Shown here in pieces: positions 34,478-42,916 of a stretch of 64,000 nt of DNA (position 1 is its first letter; every line of letters starts with the position of its first letter). Origin of the DNA: Phocaeicola_A sp036804505 (GTDB lineage: Bacteria > Bacteroidota > Bacteroidia > Bacteroidales > Bacteroidaceae). The position numbers were made by a program, and so were the translations under genes. The notes beneath the pieces were generated by a model, which made no database searches, was not told the DNA's origin, and saw only the letters and a list, made by a program, of their open reading frames with translations. The stretch is from NCBI GenBank assembly GCA_036804505.1, contig DAIRSI010000023.1, positions 1-64,000 of the forward strand. Reading direction: 5' to 3'.

Positions 34478-37165
34478 TTACACAGGCTCTACCATTCTTT
34501 TTCTGAAAAGTCGCGCCAATTCCCCAATCCAAAGCACTGCCGAAGTGGTTCCGATGATGAGCGCCCAGTCCGTCAGACGAAGCGGAACCACATTGAACAT
34601 CGGCCCGCCCAGACTCACGATGAACACCTGCCCTACTACAATGACCACGGCGATGAGCAGGAAGCCACGGCAGGAAGCCAGATGATGGAATGCCGAATGA
34701 CCCGTGGCAAAAGCCTTCGCATTGAACATGTTCCAGAACTGCAACATCACAAAGATGGTGAAGAACAAGGACAACTCGTAGGCCGAGAGTTCGTGATGTC
34801 CGCCGGCAAAGTGTACATAGCTGCTCAGGAAAGCCGTGAGCGAGAAATCGCCCAGCGAAGTCACGTCATGAAGTTTGAAATACTGCAACAGTCCGAAGAG
34901 CACCAGTACGAAAGCCAGCCCGATGCCCAGGATGCGGCGTGCCATGGGACGGCTGATGATGTTCGCCTCGCGGCGGCGCGGATGCTCCAACATCACTCCA
35001 CGGTCTGGTGGCAGGGATGCCAGAGCCATGGCGGCAAAGGTATCCATGATGAGGTTCACCCACAGCATCTGGGTGACGGTGAGCGGCGAATCGGTACCCA
35101 GGAACGCTCCGATGAGCACGATGAGACATGCGGCCACGTTGATGGTCATCTGAAACAGCACGAAACGCTGTATGTTTTTGTAGAGCGAGCGTCCCCACAT
35201 CACGGCCCGGGAGATGCTGCCGAAGGAATTGTCGATGATAGTGATGTCACTTGCTTCCTTAGCTACCGACGTACCGTCGCCCATGGAGAGGCCCACATGG
35301 GCAGCCTTCAAAGCTGGTGCATCATTGGTACCGTCGCCCGTGACGGCCACCACCTCGTGCTGCTCCTGAAGGAGATGCACCAAGCGCTGTTTGTCCATGG
35401 GGCGCGCACGCGACATGATTTTGAGTTTCTGTACCCGCAGCCGGGCTTCATCGTCCGTGAGAGCGGCAAACTCGGGACCGGTGATGAGGTTCTCATCGGT
35501 GTCGGCATCGGTCCATAGGCCGATGTTGCGACCTATCTCACGGGCTGTGAGCGAAGTATCGCCCGTGACTACCTTCACCTTGATGCCGGCACAGATACAA
35601 TCTTCCACAGCAGCAGGAACTTCCTCACGAACGGGATCGGCTATGCCGGCAATGGCCTGCAGGGTGAGGCCGCTCACGCAAAGACGGCCCTCGGCAAAGC
35701 AACTAGCCGGCGAGTCAACCTTCAAGCAGGCGAAGGCCAGGGTGCGCATGGCTTTCTGCTGAAAATTCTGCAACTCGGCAGTGAAGCGGATGCGGTCGGA
35801 CTCGGTAAGGGTGCAGAAGGGCAGCACATATTCCGGAGCGCCCTTCACATAGAGCATGCGGCATCCGGCTAAAGGAGAATCTACCACCGTAGCCATGTAT
35901 TTGCGTTCGGTAGAGAATGTGAGTTGCTCCACCACCTCGGCCTGCTCGCGCAAAGGCAGATAGTCAGTGGACTTTTCGCTGCGCAGCCAGAGCAGCAACG
36001 CGCCTTCAGTAGGATTGCCCAGCACTTCCACACCGGAACCCTTCACTTGCAAGTGGGCGGTGGAATTTGTACTGATGGCTTCGGGCAGAAGGTCGGCTTC
36101 GGCCTCGATGTTCATCTGCGCCACCTGCATGCGGTTTTGGGTAAGAGTACCCGTTTTGTCGGTGCAGATGACAGTGGTGGCACCCATCGTTTCGCAGGCG
36201 TGCATCTTGCGCACCAGATTATTGGTGGAGAGCATGCGCCTCATGCTGAGAGCCAGACTGAGAGTGACGCTCATGGGCAGACCTTCGGGAACGGCCACCA
36301 CGATGATGGTGACGGCTATCATCACGGCCTGCAGCAGATAACTGCCGGTGACGATCCAGGAGGTGGCATCGCCTTCCCAGAAAAAGAACGCCATCTTGGC
36401 GGCTACGATGAGGATAGCAATGACGTAGCTGGCACGTGTTATCATGGAACCGAGGCGATCCAACTGCTCGTTGAGCGGAGTGCGCACGGAATTATCGATC
36501 TGCGAACCGCGGTACACCTTGCCGTACTCGGTACGGTCGCCCACGGCGGTGACCTGCATCACGCCGTGCCCGTCGGCCACCATGGTGCCTTTCATCACGT
36601 GATTGGAGGGATAGGTAGCTTCGGCATCAAACTTAGCAGAGTCTGTGGTCTTGGTGCAGAGCGGCTCGCCGGTGAGGGTGGACTCGTTCATCTGCAGGGA
36701 GACAGACTCCAGCAGAAGGCCATCGGCACAGACTTCATCGCCCGTGTTGAGCATCACGATGTCGCCCACCACGATATCCTTCTGCGGTATCTGGCAGATG
36801 GCGCCTGAGCGGATAACGGTGACGAGGGTTTCCTCGCCCACGCGGTTGAGCACGTCGAACGCACGGCGGGCTTTCATTTCGAACCAGAAGCCCACGCTGG
36901 TGGCAAGCATCACGGCCACGAAAATGCCGAGAGGCTCAAAGAAAACTTGCGGCCCTTCGCCGCCGATATACTCGTAGATGGTGATGCCGGAAATGAGCAG
37001 CAGTACGATGAGCAGAATGATGATGATGGGGTCACGGAATTTCTCGAAATAAAGGTGCCAGAGGGATTCTCTCTGCACGGTCGTGAGCAGGTTTTGCCCG
37101 TGTTGCTCACGGCTCTGCAGGACTTCCGTCTGCGAGAGACCTTCATAATGTCGGGATGATTTCAT
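34478..37165 (-). CDS. calcium-type P-type ATPase (P2, PMCA/SERCA-like)
   Basis: 895 aa, the standard length of bacterial P2 ATPases. It has an N-terminal cation-ATPase domain (about 1-40), a first membrane pair (about 46-95), and an actuator domain with TGEP at 165-168. The ion-site helix holds PEGLP (293-297), the phosphorylated Asp336 lies in DKTGTLT, and the hinge is VAVTGDGTNDAPALK. Six C-terminal helices include NLIMDTFAAMALA. The PEGLP and NxxxD ion-site pattern points to Ca2+ export from the cytoplasm. By eye the gene is far richer in G+C than its neighbours. It is monocistronic, with a -7 box at 37189-37196. Mn2+ or another divalent cation is an alternative substrate. Confidence 0.92.
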   Translation of the reverse strand: MKSSRHYEGLSQTEVLQSREQHGQNLLTTVQRESLWHLYFEKFRDPIIIILLIVLLLISGITIYEYIGGEGPQVFFEPLGIFVAVMLATSVGFWFEMKARRAFDVLNRVGEETLVTVIRSGAICQIPQKDIVVGDIVMLNTGDEVCADGLLLESVSLQMNESTLTGEPLCTKTTDSAKFDAEATYPSNHVMKGTMVADGHGVMQVTAVGDRTEYGKVYRGSQIDNSVRTPLNEQLDRLGSMITRASYVIAILIVAAKMAFFFWEGDATSWIVTGSYLLQAVMIAVTIIVVAVPEGLPMSVTLSLALSMRRMLSTNNLVRKMHACETMGATTVICTDKTGTLTQNRMQVAQMNIEAEADLLPEAISTNSTAHLQVKGSGVEVLGNPTEGALLLWLRSEKSTDYLPLREQAEVVEQLTFSTERKYMATVVDSPLAGCRMLYVKGAPEYVLPFCTLTESDRIRFTAELQNFQQKAMRTLAFACLKVDSPASCFAEGRLCVSGLTLQAIAGIADPVREEVPAAVEDCICAGIKVKVVTGDTSLTAREIGRNIGLWTDADTDENLITGPEFAALTDDEARLRVQKLKIMSRARPMDKQRLVHLLQEQHEVVAVTGDGTNDAPALKAAHVGLSMGDGTSVAKEASDITIIDNSFGSISRAVMWGRSLYKNIQRFVLFQMTINVAACLIVLIGAFLGTDSPLTVTQMLWVNLIMDTFAAMALASLPPDRGVMLEHPRRREANIISRPMARRILGIGLAFVLVLFGLLQYFKLHDVTSLGDFSLTAFLSSYVHFAGGHHELSAYELSLFFTIFVMLQFWNMFNAKAFATGHSAFHHLASCRGFLLIAVVIVVGQVFIVSLGGPMFNVVPLRLTDWALIIGTTSAVLWIGELARLFRKRMVEPV

Positions 37166-37188
37166 TTGTTGTTTTTAATTGTTCGAGA

Positions 37189-37196
37189 CAAATTTA
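37189..37196 (-). promoter_or_regulatory. -7 box TAAATTTG of the P-type ATPase gene
   Basis: The minus strand reads TAAATTTG, a TAnnTTTG match, 24 bp upstream of the ATPase ATG. Confidence 0.45.
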
Positions 37197-37380
37197 CGAA
37201 CTATTTTTCAGAGTGGGAAGTATCGCGGCATGAAAAAGCAACACAAGTACATCGGGAAACAATGCCTACCGCAATTAGCCATGCCTTCGACGCAGGAAGT
37301 GTTGGAATAACTCGCACACACTGTCAGCCATCAAATTTTTGTCTTAGCCATTTTTGCTCAAATTATTATTCATTACATAA

Positions 37381-37492
37381 AAGTGCCACTTCCCGGACCA
37401 TCTGCAAATTTTCGGAGGAAGAAGTGCCACTTCCCGGACCGTCTGCAAAATTTCGGAAGAATAAGTGCCACTTCCTGGACCATCTGCAGCGC
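37381..37492 (+). repeat. three tandem 41-bp repeats
   Basis: Units start at 37381, 37422 and 37463 with AAGTGCCACTTCC. The first two continue with GGACC(A/G)TCTGCAAA and a TTTCGGA tail; the third is shorter and runs into G+C-rich DNA. The junction sequence GAAGTGCCACTTC is itself a perfect small palindrome around one C. Confidence 0.85.
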
Positions 37493-37522
37493 AGCGCCTC
37501 AGTCCCCTGCACCCCTGCCCCA

Positions 37523-37695
37523 GCGTTTTGTCGAAAAGGGATTCCGGCCTTTAGCGGAGAAGCGTCTCGGAAATTGCCGGTCGGTTCCGTCAAGAACTTT
37601 GCCTCGTCCAAGCGAAGCGCGTTTGGCAAAGTTCAGGAACCGGCCGGCAATTTCAGCTTCGCAGCGACAGCCGGGAGCACTTTTCGACAAAACGC
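37523..37695. repeat. 173-bp imperfect palindrome (long stem-loop)
   Basis: Nested inverted pairs share one centre. GCGTTTTGTCGAAAAG (37523-37538) pairs with 37680-37695. GAAATTGCCGG (37570-37580) pairs with 37644-37654. CGGTTCC (37582-37588) pairs with 37636-37642. GAACTTTGCC (37594-37603) pairs with 37625-37634. The nested pairing leaves a loop of about 21 nt. It lies roughly 95 bp downstream of the GH13 stop on the minus strand and could end that operon. Confidence 0.85.
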
Positions 37696-37789
37696 GCCCC
37701 CCCGAATTAAAACGAAAAGCGGAAGACTCCTAAAAGCCTCCCGCCATTCTCTCTCTCGTAATCCTCATCTTTTCACATGAAACAAATCC

Positions 37790-40090
37790 CTATTTAAAAC
37801 TAATATAAATCTTGCACGACTCCCCTTCGAGCGTAACCGTCTGCGAGGCCGAAGCCACCGTAAATTCCGCTCCGTCAGGATAACTGTACCACTTGCCTGC
37901 GACTGGGAACGTAACACTCACGCCCACCTTCGAATTCAAGTAATTGGCCACGACCACCAGCCCCTTTGCCGAATCATAAACCGACATCCAGCGACCACCG
38001 TTCCAATCAGTCTGTGCCGCATGAAGGCTGCACGTGGCCGAAGTGGAGAACAAATCCTGATTGCCGTTACGCAACTTCATCAAATTGCTGTAAGTAGTGT
38101 AAAGCGCCTTGCGCGTAGCATCATCATAATAATTCCACAGCACAGGTTTGCGCCCCGTGCGCCCGTTCTCGTCGATACTGACATCATAATCCAGCTCACC
38201 GAACTGCCAAATGAGTTTCGGTCCCGGAGTAAGCAACAGAAACGCGGCATTATTCTCCGCCAAAGCGATGCGTTCCGGCAGACTCGTCTTGAGTCCATAA
38301 TTGCCCCACTTCACCTGCTTGTAGCCCACGCGCTCCTCGTCATGGCTCTCGGCATAGCCCACCCAGTGCAACTTCGGCTCGTAAAGTGAAGTAAAAGCGC
38401 TGCCATCCTGCCACCCCATGCCTGCCTGCATGAAAGCATTGTTCACGTTGCGCCAGAAGTAAAGCCCGTCAGCCGCCAGCTCCGTTTCCTCCGCCGGACA
38501 GAAGTGTTCGCAAACCATCACCGCACTTGGCTTGGCCGCCTTCACCGCCGCATAATACTCTTTCAGATACCCCACACGCGAAGCATCATAAGCCGAAACA
38601 GAAGCATCGTCCGTGCTGGCCTTCTGCGTAAATCCCTTGGTGAAATCGAACCGGAACCCGTCGATGTGATATTCATCGAGCAGATACTTGATGTTACGCT
38701 TCACAAACTGACGTGTCAAGGCCGAAGAGTGGTTGAAATCCGCCCCGAACGAATAATAATGAGGTGTGGTGGCATTGAACCACGGGTTGGCAGCCGATGG
38801 ACGGCTGTTCGCACTATCCCAATACATCTTCACGAGCGGACACTGCGAGGAAGCCTGGTTATAAACCACATCCATGAGCACCGCTATGCCCTTGCCGTGG
38901 CAGGCATCAATAAACTGCTTGTAAAGATTGCGGGTGCCGTAAGCCTTGTCGAGAGCAAAGTAGAAACCGGTGTTGTAACCCCAGCTGTCGTTGCCGTCGA
39001 ACTCCTGCACAGGCATCAGCTCGATGGCATTCACTCCAAGAGTCTTCAGATAATCCAACTTGCCCATCGCCCCGTTCAGGTCGCCCGTCGAGGTGAAATC
39101 GCGCAGCAGCATCTCGTAAATCACGAGTTTCTCATCTGCCGTACGCGTATAGGAATCATTCTTCCACGAGTAAGCCGACGGACTGATGCAGAAGGTGGAC
39201 AAGATGCCCACTCCTCCCGCAGGATAGGTCTTGCTGTCGGTGTAAGTGGTAGAAGAAATAGAACCGTCGTTGTCCGGATCCAGAATCTTTTCGGTGTAAG
39301 GGTCGGCAATGCGCATGGCGCCGTCCGCCGCCGTACCCACAAAGTATTGAAAAGCATATTCCTTGCTTGCCTCCAGTCCGGTGAGAGTAATCCACCAGCA
39401 TCCGGCAGCATTGTCGCGATACATCTGTGACTTGGTATCGTTGCTCAGTGTCCAGCTGTTGAAATCGCCCACCACATGAGCATAGTCCTTGTGACTGCCA
39501 TTTGCATCTTTATCATACAGCACGAGAGTAACGCTCTGCTTGTCCGCGCCGTAGTTGATGCCGTATTGCAATCCCGCAGGCATGGTCTTCTCCACGATGG
39601 CCGCCGGATTGAATCCCTTGTACCGGGAATCCGTCACACTGACAAACGTATCGCTATCGATGCCCTTTTTCGTTCCGTCCGAACTGCGCACGATGAGTCC
39701 CAGCTTCTCCACCGGTGTAGTGCCCGAGCCGAACCAACTGCGGATGGACGACGAAAGAGTGATGCTCCAAAGATTGTCCTCCAACTTCGTCATCTTGTAC
39801 TTCGAGGAATTGTCCGTCCATGCAGAAGGCTGGAATTTCCAGCTGCCTTCCACAATGACTCCGGCATAGAGATACACATCGCCCGTGTAGCCATAAAGAG
39901 CAGAAGATGCGTCCGCTTTGAACGCTATCGTCAGCTCACTATCGGCATTGGGAACGGCAGGGTTGTAGTTGAAGCCGTTCTTGTAGGTTACGGGAGTATC
40001 GGGTGTGACATCGTCCTTGCCTGAAGAGGAACAGGCCGAAAGCGCAAAGATGCACAAGGAAAGGAATATCGGCTGAAGAATCTGTTTCAT
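37790..40090 (-). CDS. GH13 alpha-amylase-family lipoprotein (SusG-like/pullulanase-type) of PUL 2
   Basis: 766 aa with a lipoprotein signal ending at LSAC (Cys20). Order: E-set/starch-binding-like domain (about 40-165); a CBM48-like domain (about 190-255, AHVVGDFNSWTLS); the GH13 barrel (about 325-650); and a C-terminal beta domain. Barrel landmarks are DVVYNQ at 407-412 (region I, His replaced by Gln), GFRFDF with Arg480 and nucleophile Asp482, acid/base Glu528 in CEHF, and His583-Asp584. It should cut starch, glycogen or pullulan at the cell surface for the SusCD pair encoded upstream. It is last in the operon, 99 bp after the SusE-like gene with a strong hairpin between. Exact bond specificity is uncertain. 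Confidence 0.92.
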   Translation of the reverse strand: MKQILQPIFLSLCIFALSACSSSGKDDVTPDTPVTYKNGFNYNPAVPNADSELTIAFKADASSALYGYTGDVYLYAGVIVEGSWKFQPSAWTDNSSKYKMTKLEDNLWSITLSSSIRSWFGSGTTPVEKLGLIVRSSDGTKKGIDSDTFVSVTDSRYKGFNPAAIVEKTMPAGLQYGINYGADKQSVTLVLYDKDANGSHKDYAHVVGDFNSWTLSNDTKSQMYRDNAAGCWWITLTGLEASKEYAFQYFVGTAADGAMRIADPYTEKILDPDNDGSISSTTYTDSKTYPAGGVGILSTFCISPSAYSWKNDSYTRTADEKLVIYEMLLRDFTSTGDLNGAMGKLDYLKTLGVNAIELMPVQEFDGNDSWGYNTGFYFALDKAYGTRNLYKQFIDACHGKGIAVLMDVVYNQASSQCPLVKMYWDSANSRPSAANPWFNATTPHYYSFGADFNHSSALTRQFVKRNIKYLLDEYHIDGFRFDFTKGFTQKASTDDASVSAYDASRVGYLKEYYAAVKAAKPSAVMVCEHFCPAEETELAADGLYFWRNVNNAFMQAGMGWQDGSAFTSLYEPKLHWVGYAESHDEERVGYKQVKWGNYGLKTSLPERIALAENNAAFLLLTPGPKLIWQFGELDYDVSIDENGRTGRKPVLWNYYDDATRKALYTTYSNLMKLRNGNQDLFSTSATCSLHAAQTDWNGGRWMSVYDSAKGLVVVANYLNSKVGVSVTFPVAGKWYSYPDGAEFTVASASQTVTLEGESCKIYISFK

Positions 40091-40117
40091 ATTTTGGGAT
40101 AGATTTTTAAAAAGAAA

Positions 40118-40159
40118 GTCCGGAAAGGAGTTCGGAAAAGACCGAACCGCCTTCCGGAC
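40118..40159 (-). terminator. intercistronic hairpin between the susE-like and GH13 genes
   Basis: GTCCGG (40118-40123) pairs with CCGGAC (40154-40159). AAGG (40125-40128) pairs with CCTT (40150-40153), and TTCGG (40131-40135) with CCGAA (40142-40146) around AAAAGA. The stem is long and G+C-rich but has no clear T-run in the gene direction. It probably tunes GH13 expression relative to SusCDE. Confidence 0.65.
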
Positions 40160-40189
40160 CTTCAGTGTTGTTACTTTAATCTTTAACTA

Positions 40190-41329
40190 TCATTTACCGT
40201 AATCCTTCGTATTCAATTCATAAGTCATCTTGTCAGGATTATTCAAATCAACATACACGCGGTAGTTTCCAGCCGTAACCTTGATGTTGTCGCCACCGGC
40301 TTTCAGAACGCCTTCGGCTCCACCCCAGTTGGTTGCCCAATCCTTGTCAAGACGGAATTTGAACTCACCGCTGCCGAATGTAACGTCAGCATAGAAGAGC
40401 TGTGTGGTAGTATCGAAGTTCAAAACGACTTCTTTAGTTCCCCATCCGCTCACTTGGCTTCCGGCCTCACCCACGATAGTAATCGTGTTGAAAGCGATGT
40501 CCTTTGCCAAAGTAGGAGCATCCATGCTGACCTTGGTGAATGTGAAGCGATAGAAACGTTTGGTTCCCTGATAAGCTGTGATGTTGGCACCGTTATTGGC
40601 CAAAGTCATGGCTGCATCGGCCACCTGAGTTCCATCGGTTGCACCCCAGTTGCCTGTTGCGTTGTCCCAAGATGCGGCTCCGGTAATCTTGAAGCCCCAC
40701 TGCAATGCTGCATACTTCTCGCTGAAATCAATCACGCCCGTATAGACCGTGTTGCTGTTATAGCTGAAAAGGAACTGTGCCTTGTCATGACTCCATCCGT
40801 TGTAGTCGCCAAGTACCCATACTTTCGGATACTCAATCTTCGTGCTATACGGAGTGACGGTAGTGGAAACGACCGCCGATGTAAGAGCCGAAATGCTCGA
40901 TACATTGGCAGACTCGCCGGTAGCGTATGCCTTCACGCGGAAGAACATCTTGGTAGCTGTGCCCGGATTGATTCCTGCATTCAAAATAATGTTGTTTATC
41001 TTGGCAACCGTAACCGACGAAATGCTGTTACCGGTGCTTGCATCGAATTGAACGGGCGAAGCAAAGTCCTGCGTGAGGGAAGCCTCAACCTGATATTTGG
41101 TACCCAAGGCTACATCGCCCCAGCTGGCAGCCGAGTATGTGAATGTAGCGAATGACTTGTCGGCATTTGCCATCTCAAGTACGTAAGAGCTGTTGATAGC
41201 CTGCAATGTAGGGGCTACCGTATTGGCCGAATTGAATACTGCAGTGTCCTTATCGTCAGAACATGATGACATGACGAGAACGCCCAGCATCAGGAATAAA
41301 AAGTATTTTATATTTTTCATACGATTCAA
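40190..41329 (-). CDS. SusE-like outer-membrane starch-binding lipoprotein (PUL 2)
   Basis: 379 aa with a lipobox VMSSC (Cys23), so surface-anchored. An N-terminal SusE/Ig-like domain is seen (TVAPTLQAINSSYVLEMANA). Two carbohydrate-binding beta domains follow, with aromatic patches: VWVLGDYNGWSHDKAQFLFSY and a C-terminal repeat with FKFRLDKDWATNWGGAEG. The Trp-rich WGG/NW surface is typical of SusE/SusF starch platforms. It lies 9 bp after the SusD gene. Only one SusE/F-type gene is present here. Met4 is an alternative start. Confidence 0.88.
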   Translation of the reverse strand: MNRMKNIKYFLFLMLGVLVMSSCSDDKDTAVFNSANTVAPTLQAINSSYVLEMANADKSFATFTYSAASWGDVALGTKYQVEASLTQDFASPVQFDASTGNSISSVTVAKINNIILNAGINPGTATKMFFRVKAYATGESANVSSISALTSAVVSTTVTPYSTKIEYPKVWVLGDYNGWSHDKAQFLFSYNSNTVYTGVIDFSEKYAALQWGFKITGAASWDNATGNWGATDGTQVADAAMTLANNGANITAYQGTKRFYRFTFTKVSMDAPTLAKDIAFNTITIVGEAGSQVSGWGTKEVVLNFDTTTQLFYADVTFGSGEFKFRLDKDWATNWGGAEGVLKAGGDNIKVTAGNYRVYVDLNNPDKMTYELNTKDYGK

Positions 41330-41338
41330 TCTTTAAAA

Positions 41339-42913
41339 TTAATAACCTGCATTCTGAGTCAAATTGCTGTTGGAATTGATATCGCTTGACGGGATCGGGA
41401 ACAAATTGAATTTTGTATCCACTGCAGAACCAGAAGCGGCTCCACCCTTCCATGCCCAAACATAATCACTGGTAGTGAGTTTGCCGAAGCGAACCAAGTC
41501 GGAACGACGATGGCACTCCCAAGCGAGCTCACGGGCACGTTCGTCCAAGATATCGGTAGCCGTGATAGAAGTTTTGGTGCTTACTCCTGCACGAGATCTT
41601 ACCAAATTGAAGTAATACAAACCGTCATGACCGTTCACATTGACTGCCACATTGCCCACTGTCTGGCATTCGGCAAGCATTAGGTAAACATCTGCCAAAC
41701 GGAATACAGGGAAATCTGCATTACAGAAGGATGCGATATCGGTATAAGTTCCGTCAGTCTTCAGGTTAGTGAACTTAGGGAAAGCATATCCATTGGTAAA
41801 TGTGCCGACATCAGCAATTTCTTTCTTTTGGCCATCAGTATAGAACATGGCACGTACATCACCTGAATCGAACTTGTCAACAAATTGCGGGGTAACGCGA
41901 AGACCGCCCCAACCTCCTGCTGCGCCGTAACTGTTGGCCGACATACTTCCGCCAATAGCTGTATTCATCAAGTAAGTTGTGCCTCCGTAGGCCTGAGTGT
42001 TGATTTCATCCTGATAGACGCTGAAAATGATTTCGTGGCCCTTGCCCTGGAACTGGTCATTGGATGCTCCGAACAGATTCTTGTAGTTGGCTTTTGATTC
42101 CAAAGAATAACCCAGATTGATTATCTTCTGGCAATATTCTGCACATTTGTCATAAGCGGCAGTACCGTTATAAACCTTGGCATTCAGATAAAGTTTGGCC
42201 ATGATCATATAAGCCAGACCTTTGCCGCAACGATAGTTTTCAGGACTGTCGGGAAGTGATTCCATGAAATCCGGAATTTCCTTTTCAGTCAGCCATTTGA
42301 ACAAATCGGCACGTGAAATCTGCGTAGGATTGGCACCGCCCACAGCTGTTTCGTCGGTGATGAACGGAACATTTCCGAACATATCGATAGCGTGGTAATA
42401 ACTCAATGCACGAAGACAACGTGCTTCGGCCATGTATTGTGTCATAGTAGCTGATGAAGAATTGGAGGCCTTTATCTGACGGATGATTTCATTGCAAAGA
42501 GCAATCTGATAGAACAGACGTCCATACATAGCCGTTACGAATACATCGGAGGTGGACCAGGTAAGACCGTGAAGGTCCTTGATTGTCTGGTCGTTCCAAC
42601 CAATGACAGCCTCATCGGTAGGAAGTTCTTCCAAATTGAACAAAGCACGGAGATATTGGCCGAAACCGCCATCAATACCGGCAATATCAGGAGTACCGGA
42701 AGAACCGTCGGGAGAACTTACGGCTAATGCGACATAGCACTTAGCCAAAATTTGATTATATGCACTTTCCGATGTGAGAACCGAAGATGGTGTGCTCAAG
42801 TTCGGGTCAATCGGGGTTACATCCAAATCGCCTGTGCATGCAGTAAAGGAAACAGCTGCTGCGGAAAATGCGATTGCGCCGAATAATGTTTTATATAATT
42901 TCATAAGATTCAT
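41339..42913 (-). CDS. SusD-like starch/maltodextrin-binding lipoprotein (PUL 2)
   Basis: 524 aa with a lipobox VSFTAC (Cys26). SusD features are ARCLRALSYYHAIDMFGNVPFITDE, a TPR-rich body, and the C-terminal DERARELAWECHRRSDLVRFGK, where the family usually has RAxEL-x-x-EGHRW. It caps the SusC transporter and binds alpha-glucan. It lies 3 bp after the SusC stop, so the two are tightly coupled. Met4 (42904) is an equally possible start. Confidence 0.94.
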   Translation of the reverse strand: MNLMKLYKTLFGAIAFSAAAVSFTACTGDLDVTPIDPNLSTPSSVLTSESAYNQILAKCYVALAVSSPDGSSGTPDIAGIDGGFGQYLRALFNLEELPTDEAVIGWNDQTIKDLHGLTWSTSDVFVTAMYGRLFYQIALCNEIIRQIKASNSSSATMTQYMAEARCLRALSYYHAIDMFGNVPFITDETAVGGANPTQISRADLFKWLTEKEIPDFMESLPDSPENYRCGKGLAYMIMAKLYLNAKVYNGTAAYDKCAEYCQKIINLGYSLESKANYKNLFGASNDQFQGKGHEIIFSVYQDEINTQAYGGTTYLMNTAIGGSMSANSYGAAGGWGGLRVTPQFVDKFDSGDVRAMFYTDGQKKEIADVGTFTNGYAFPKFTNLKTDGTYTDIASFCNADFPVFRLADVYLMLAECQTVGNVAVNVNGHDGLYYFNLVRSRAGVSTKTSITATDILDERARELAWECHRRSDLVRFGKLTTSDYVWAWKGGAASGSAVDTKFNLFPIPSSDINSNSNLTQNAGY

Positions 42914-42916
42914 TTT

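Larger units (their letters stand above)
37197..37789. other. non-coding region with tandem and inverted repeats
   Basis: The 624-bp gap between the GH13 stop (37790) and the ATPase start (37165) has no credible gene. Short frames on both strands are low-complexity and G+C-driven. It holds the ATPase promoter, three 41-bp tandem repeats (37381-37492) and a long imperfect palindrome (37523-37695). Composition changes sharply inside it, from AT-rich at 37300-37380 to very G+C-rich at 37490-37700. Confidence 0.7.

Noticed and set aside
34346..36808. Long plus-strand reading frames of about 390 and 294 codons opposite the P-type ATPase gene
   Set aside because: They are exact antisense shadows of a gene with all P-type ATPase motifs, arise from its G+C-rich third positions, and are rich in His/Gln/Arg without domain character.
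38504..39430. 308-codon plus-strand frame opposite the GH13 gene
   Set aside because: Arg/Ile/His-rich translation of an antisense strand; the minus strand encodes the complete catalytic residues.
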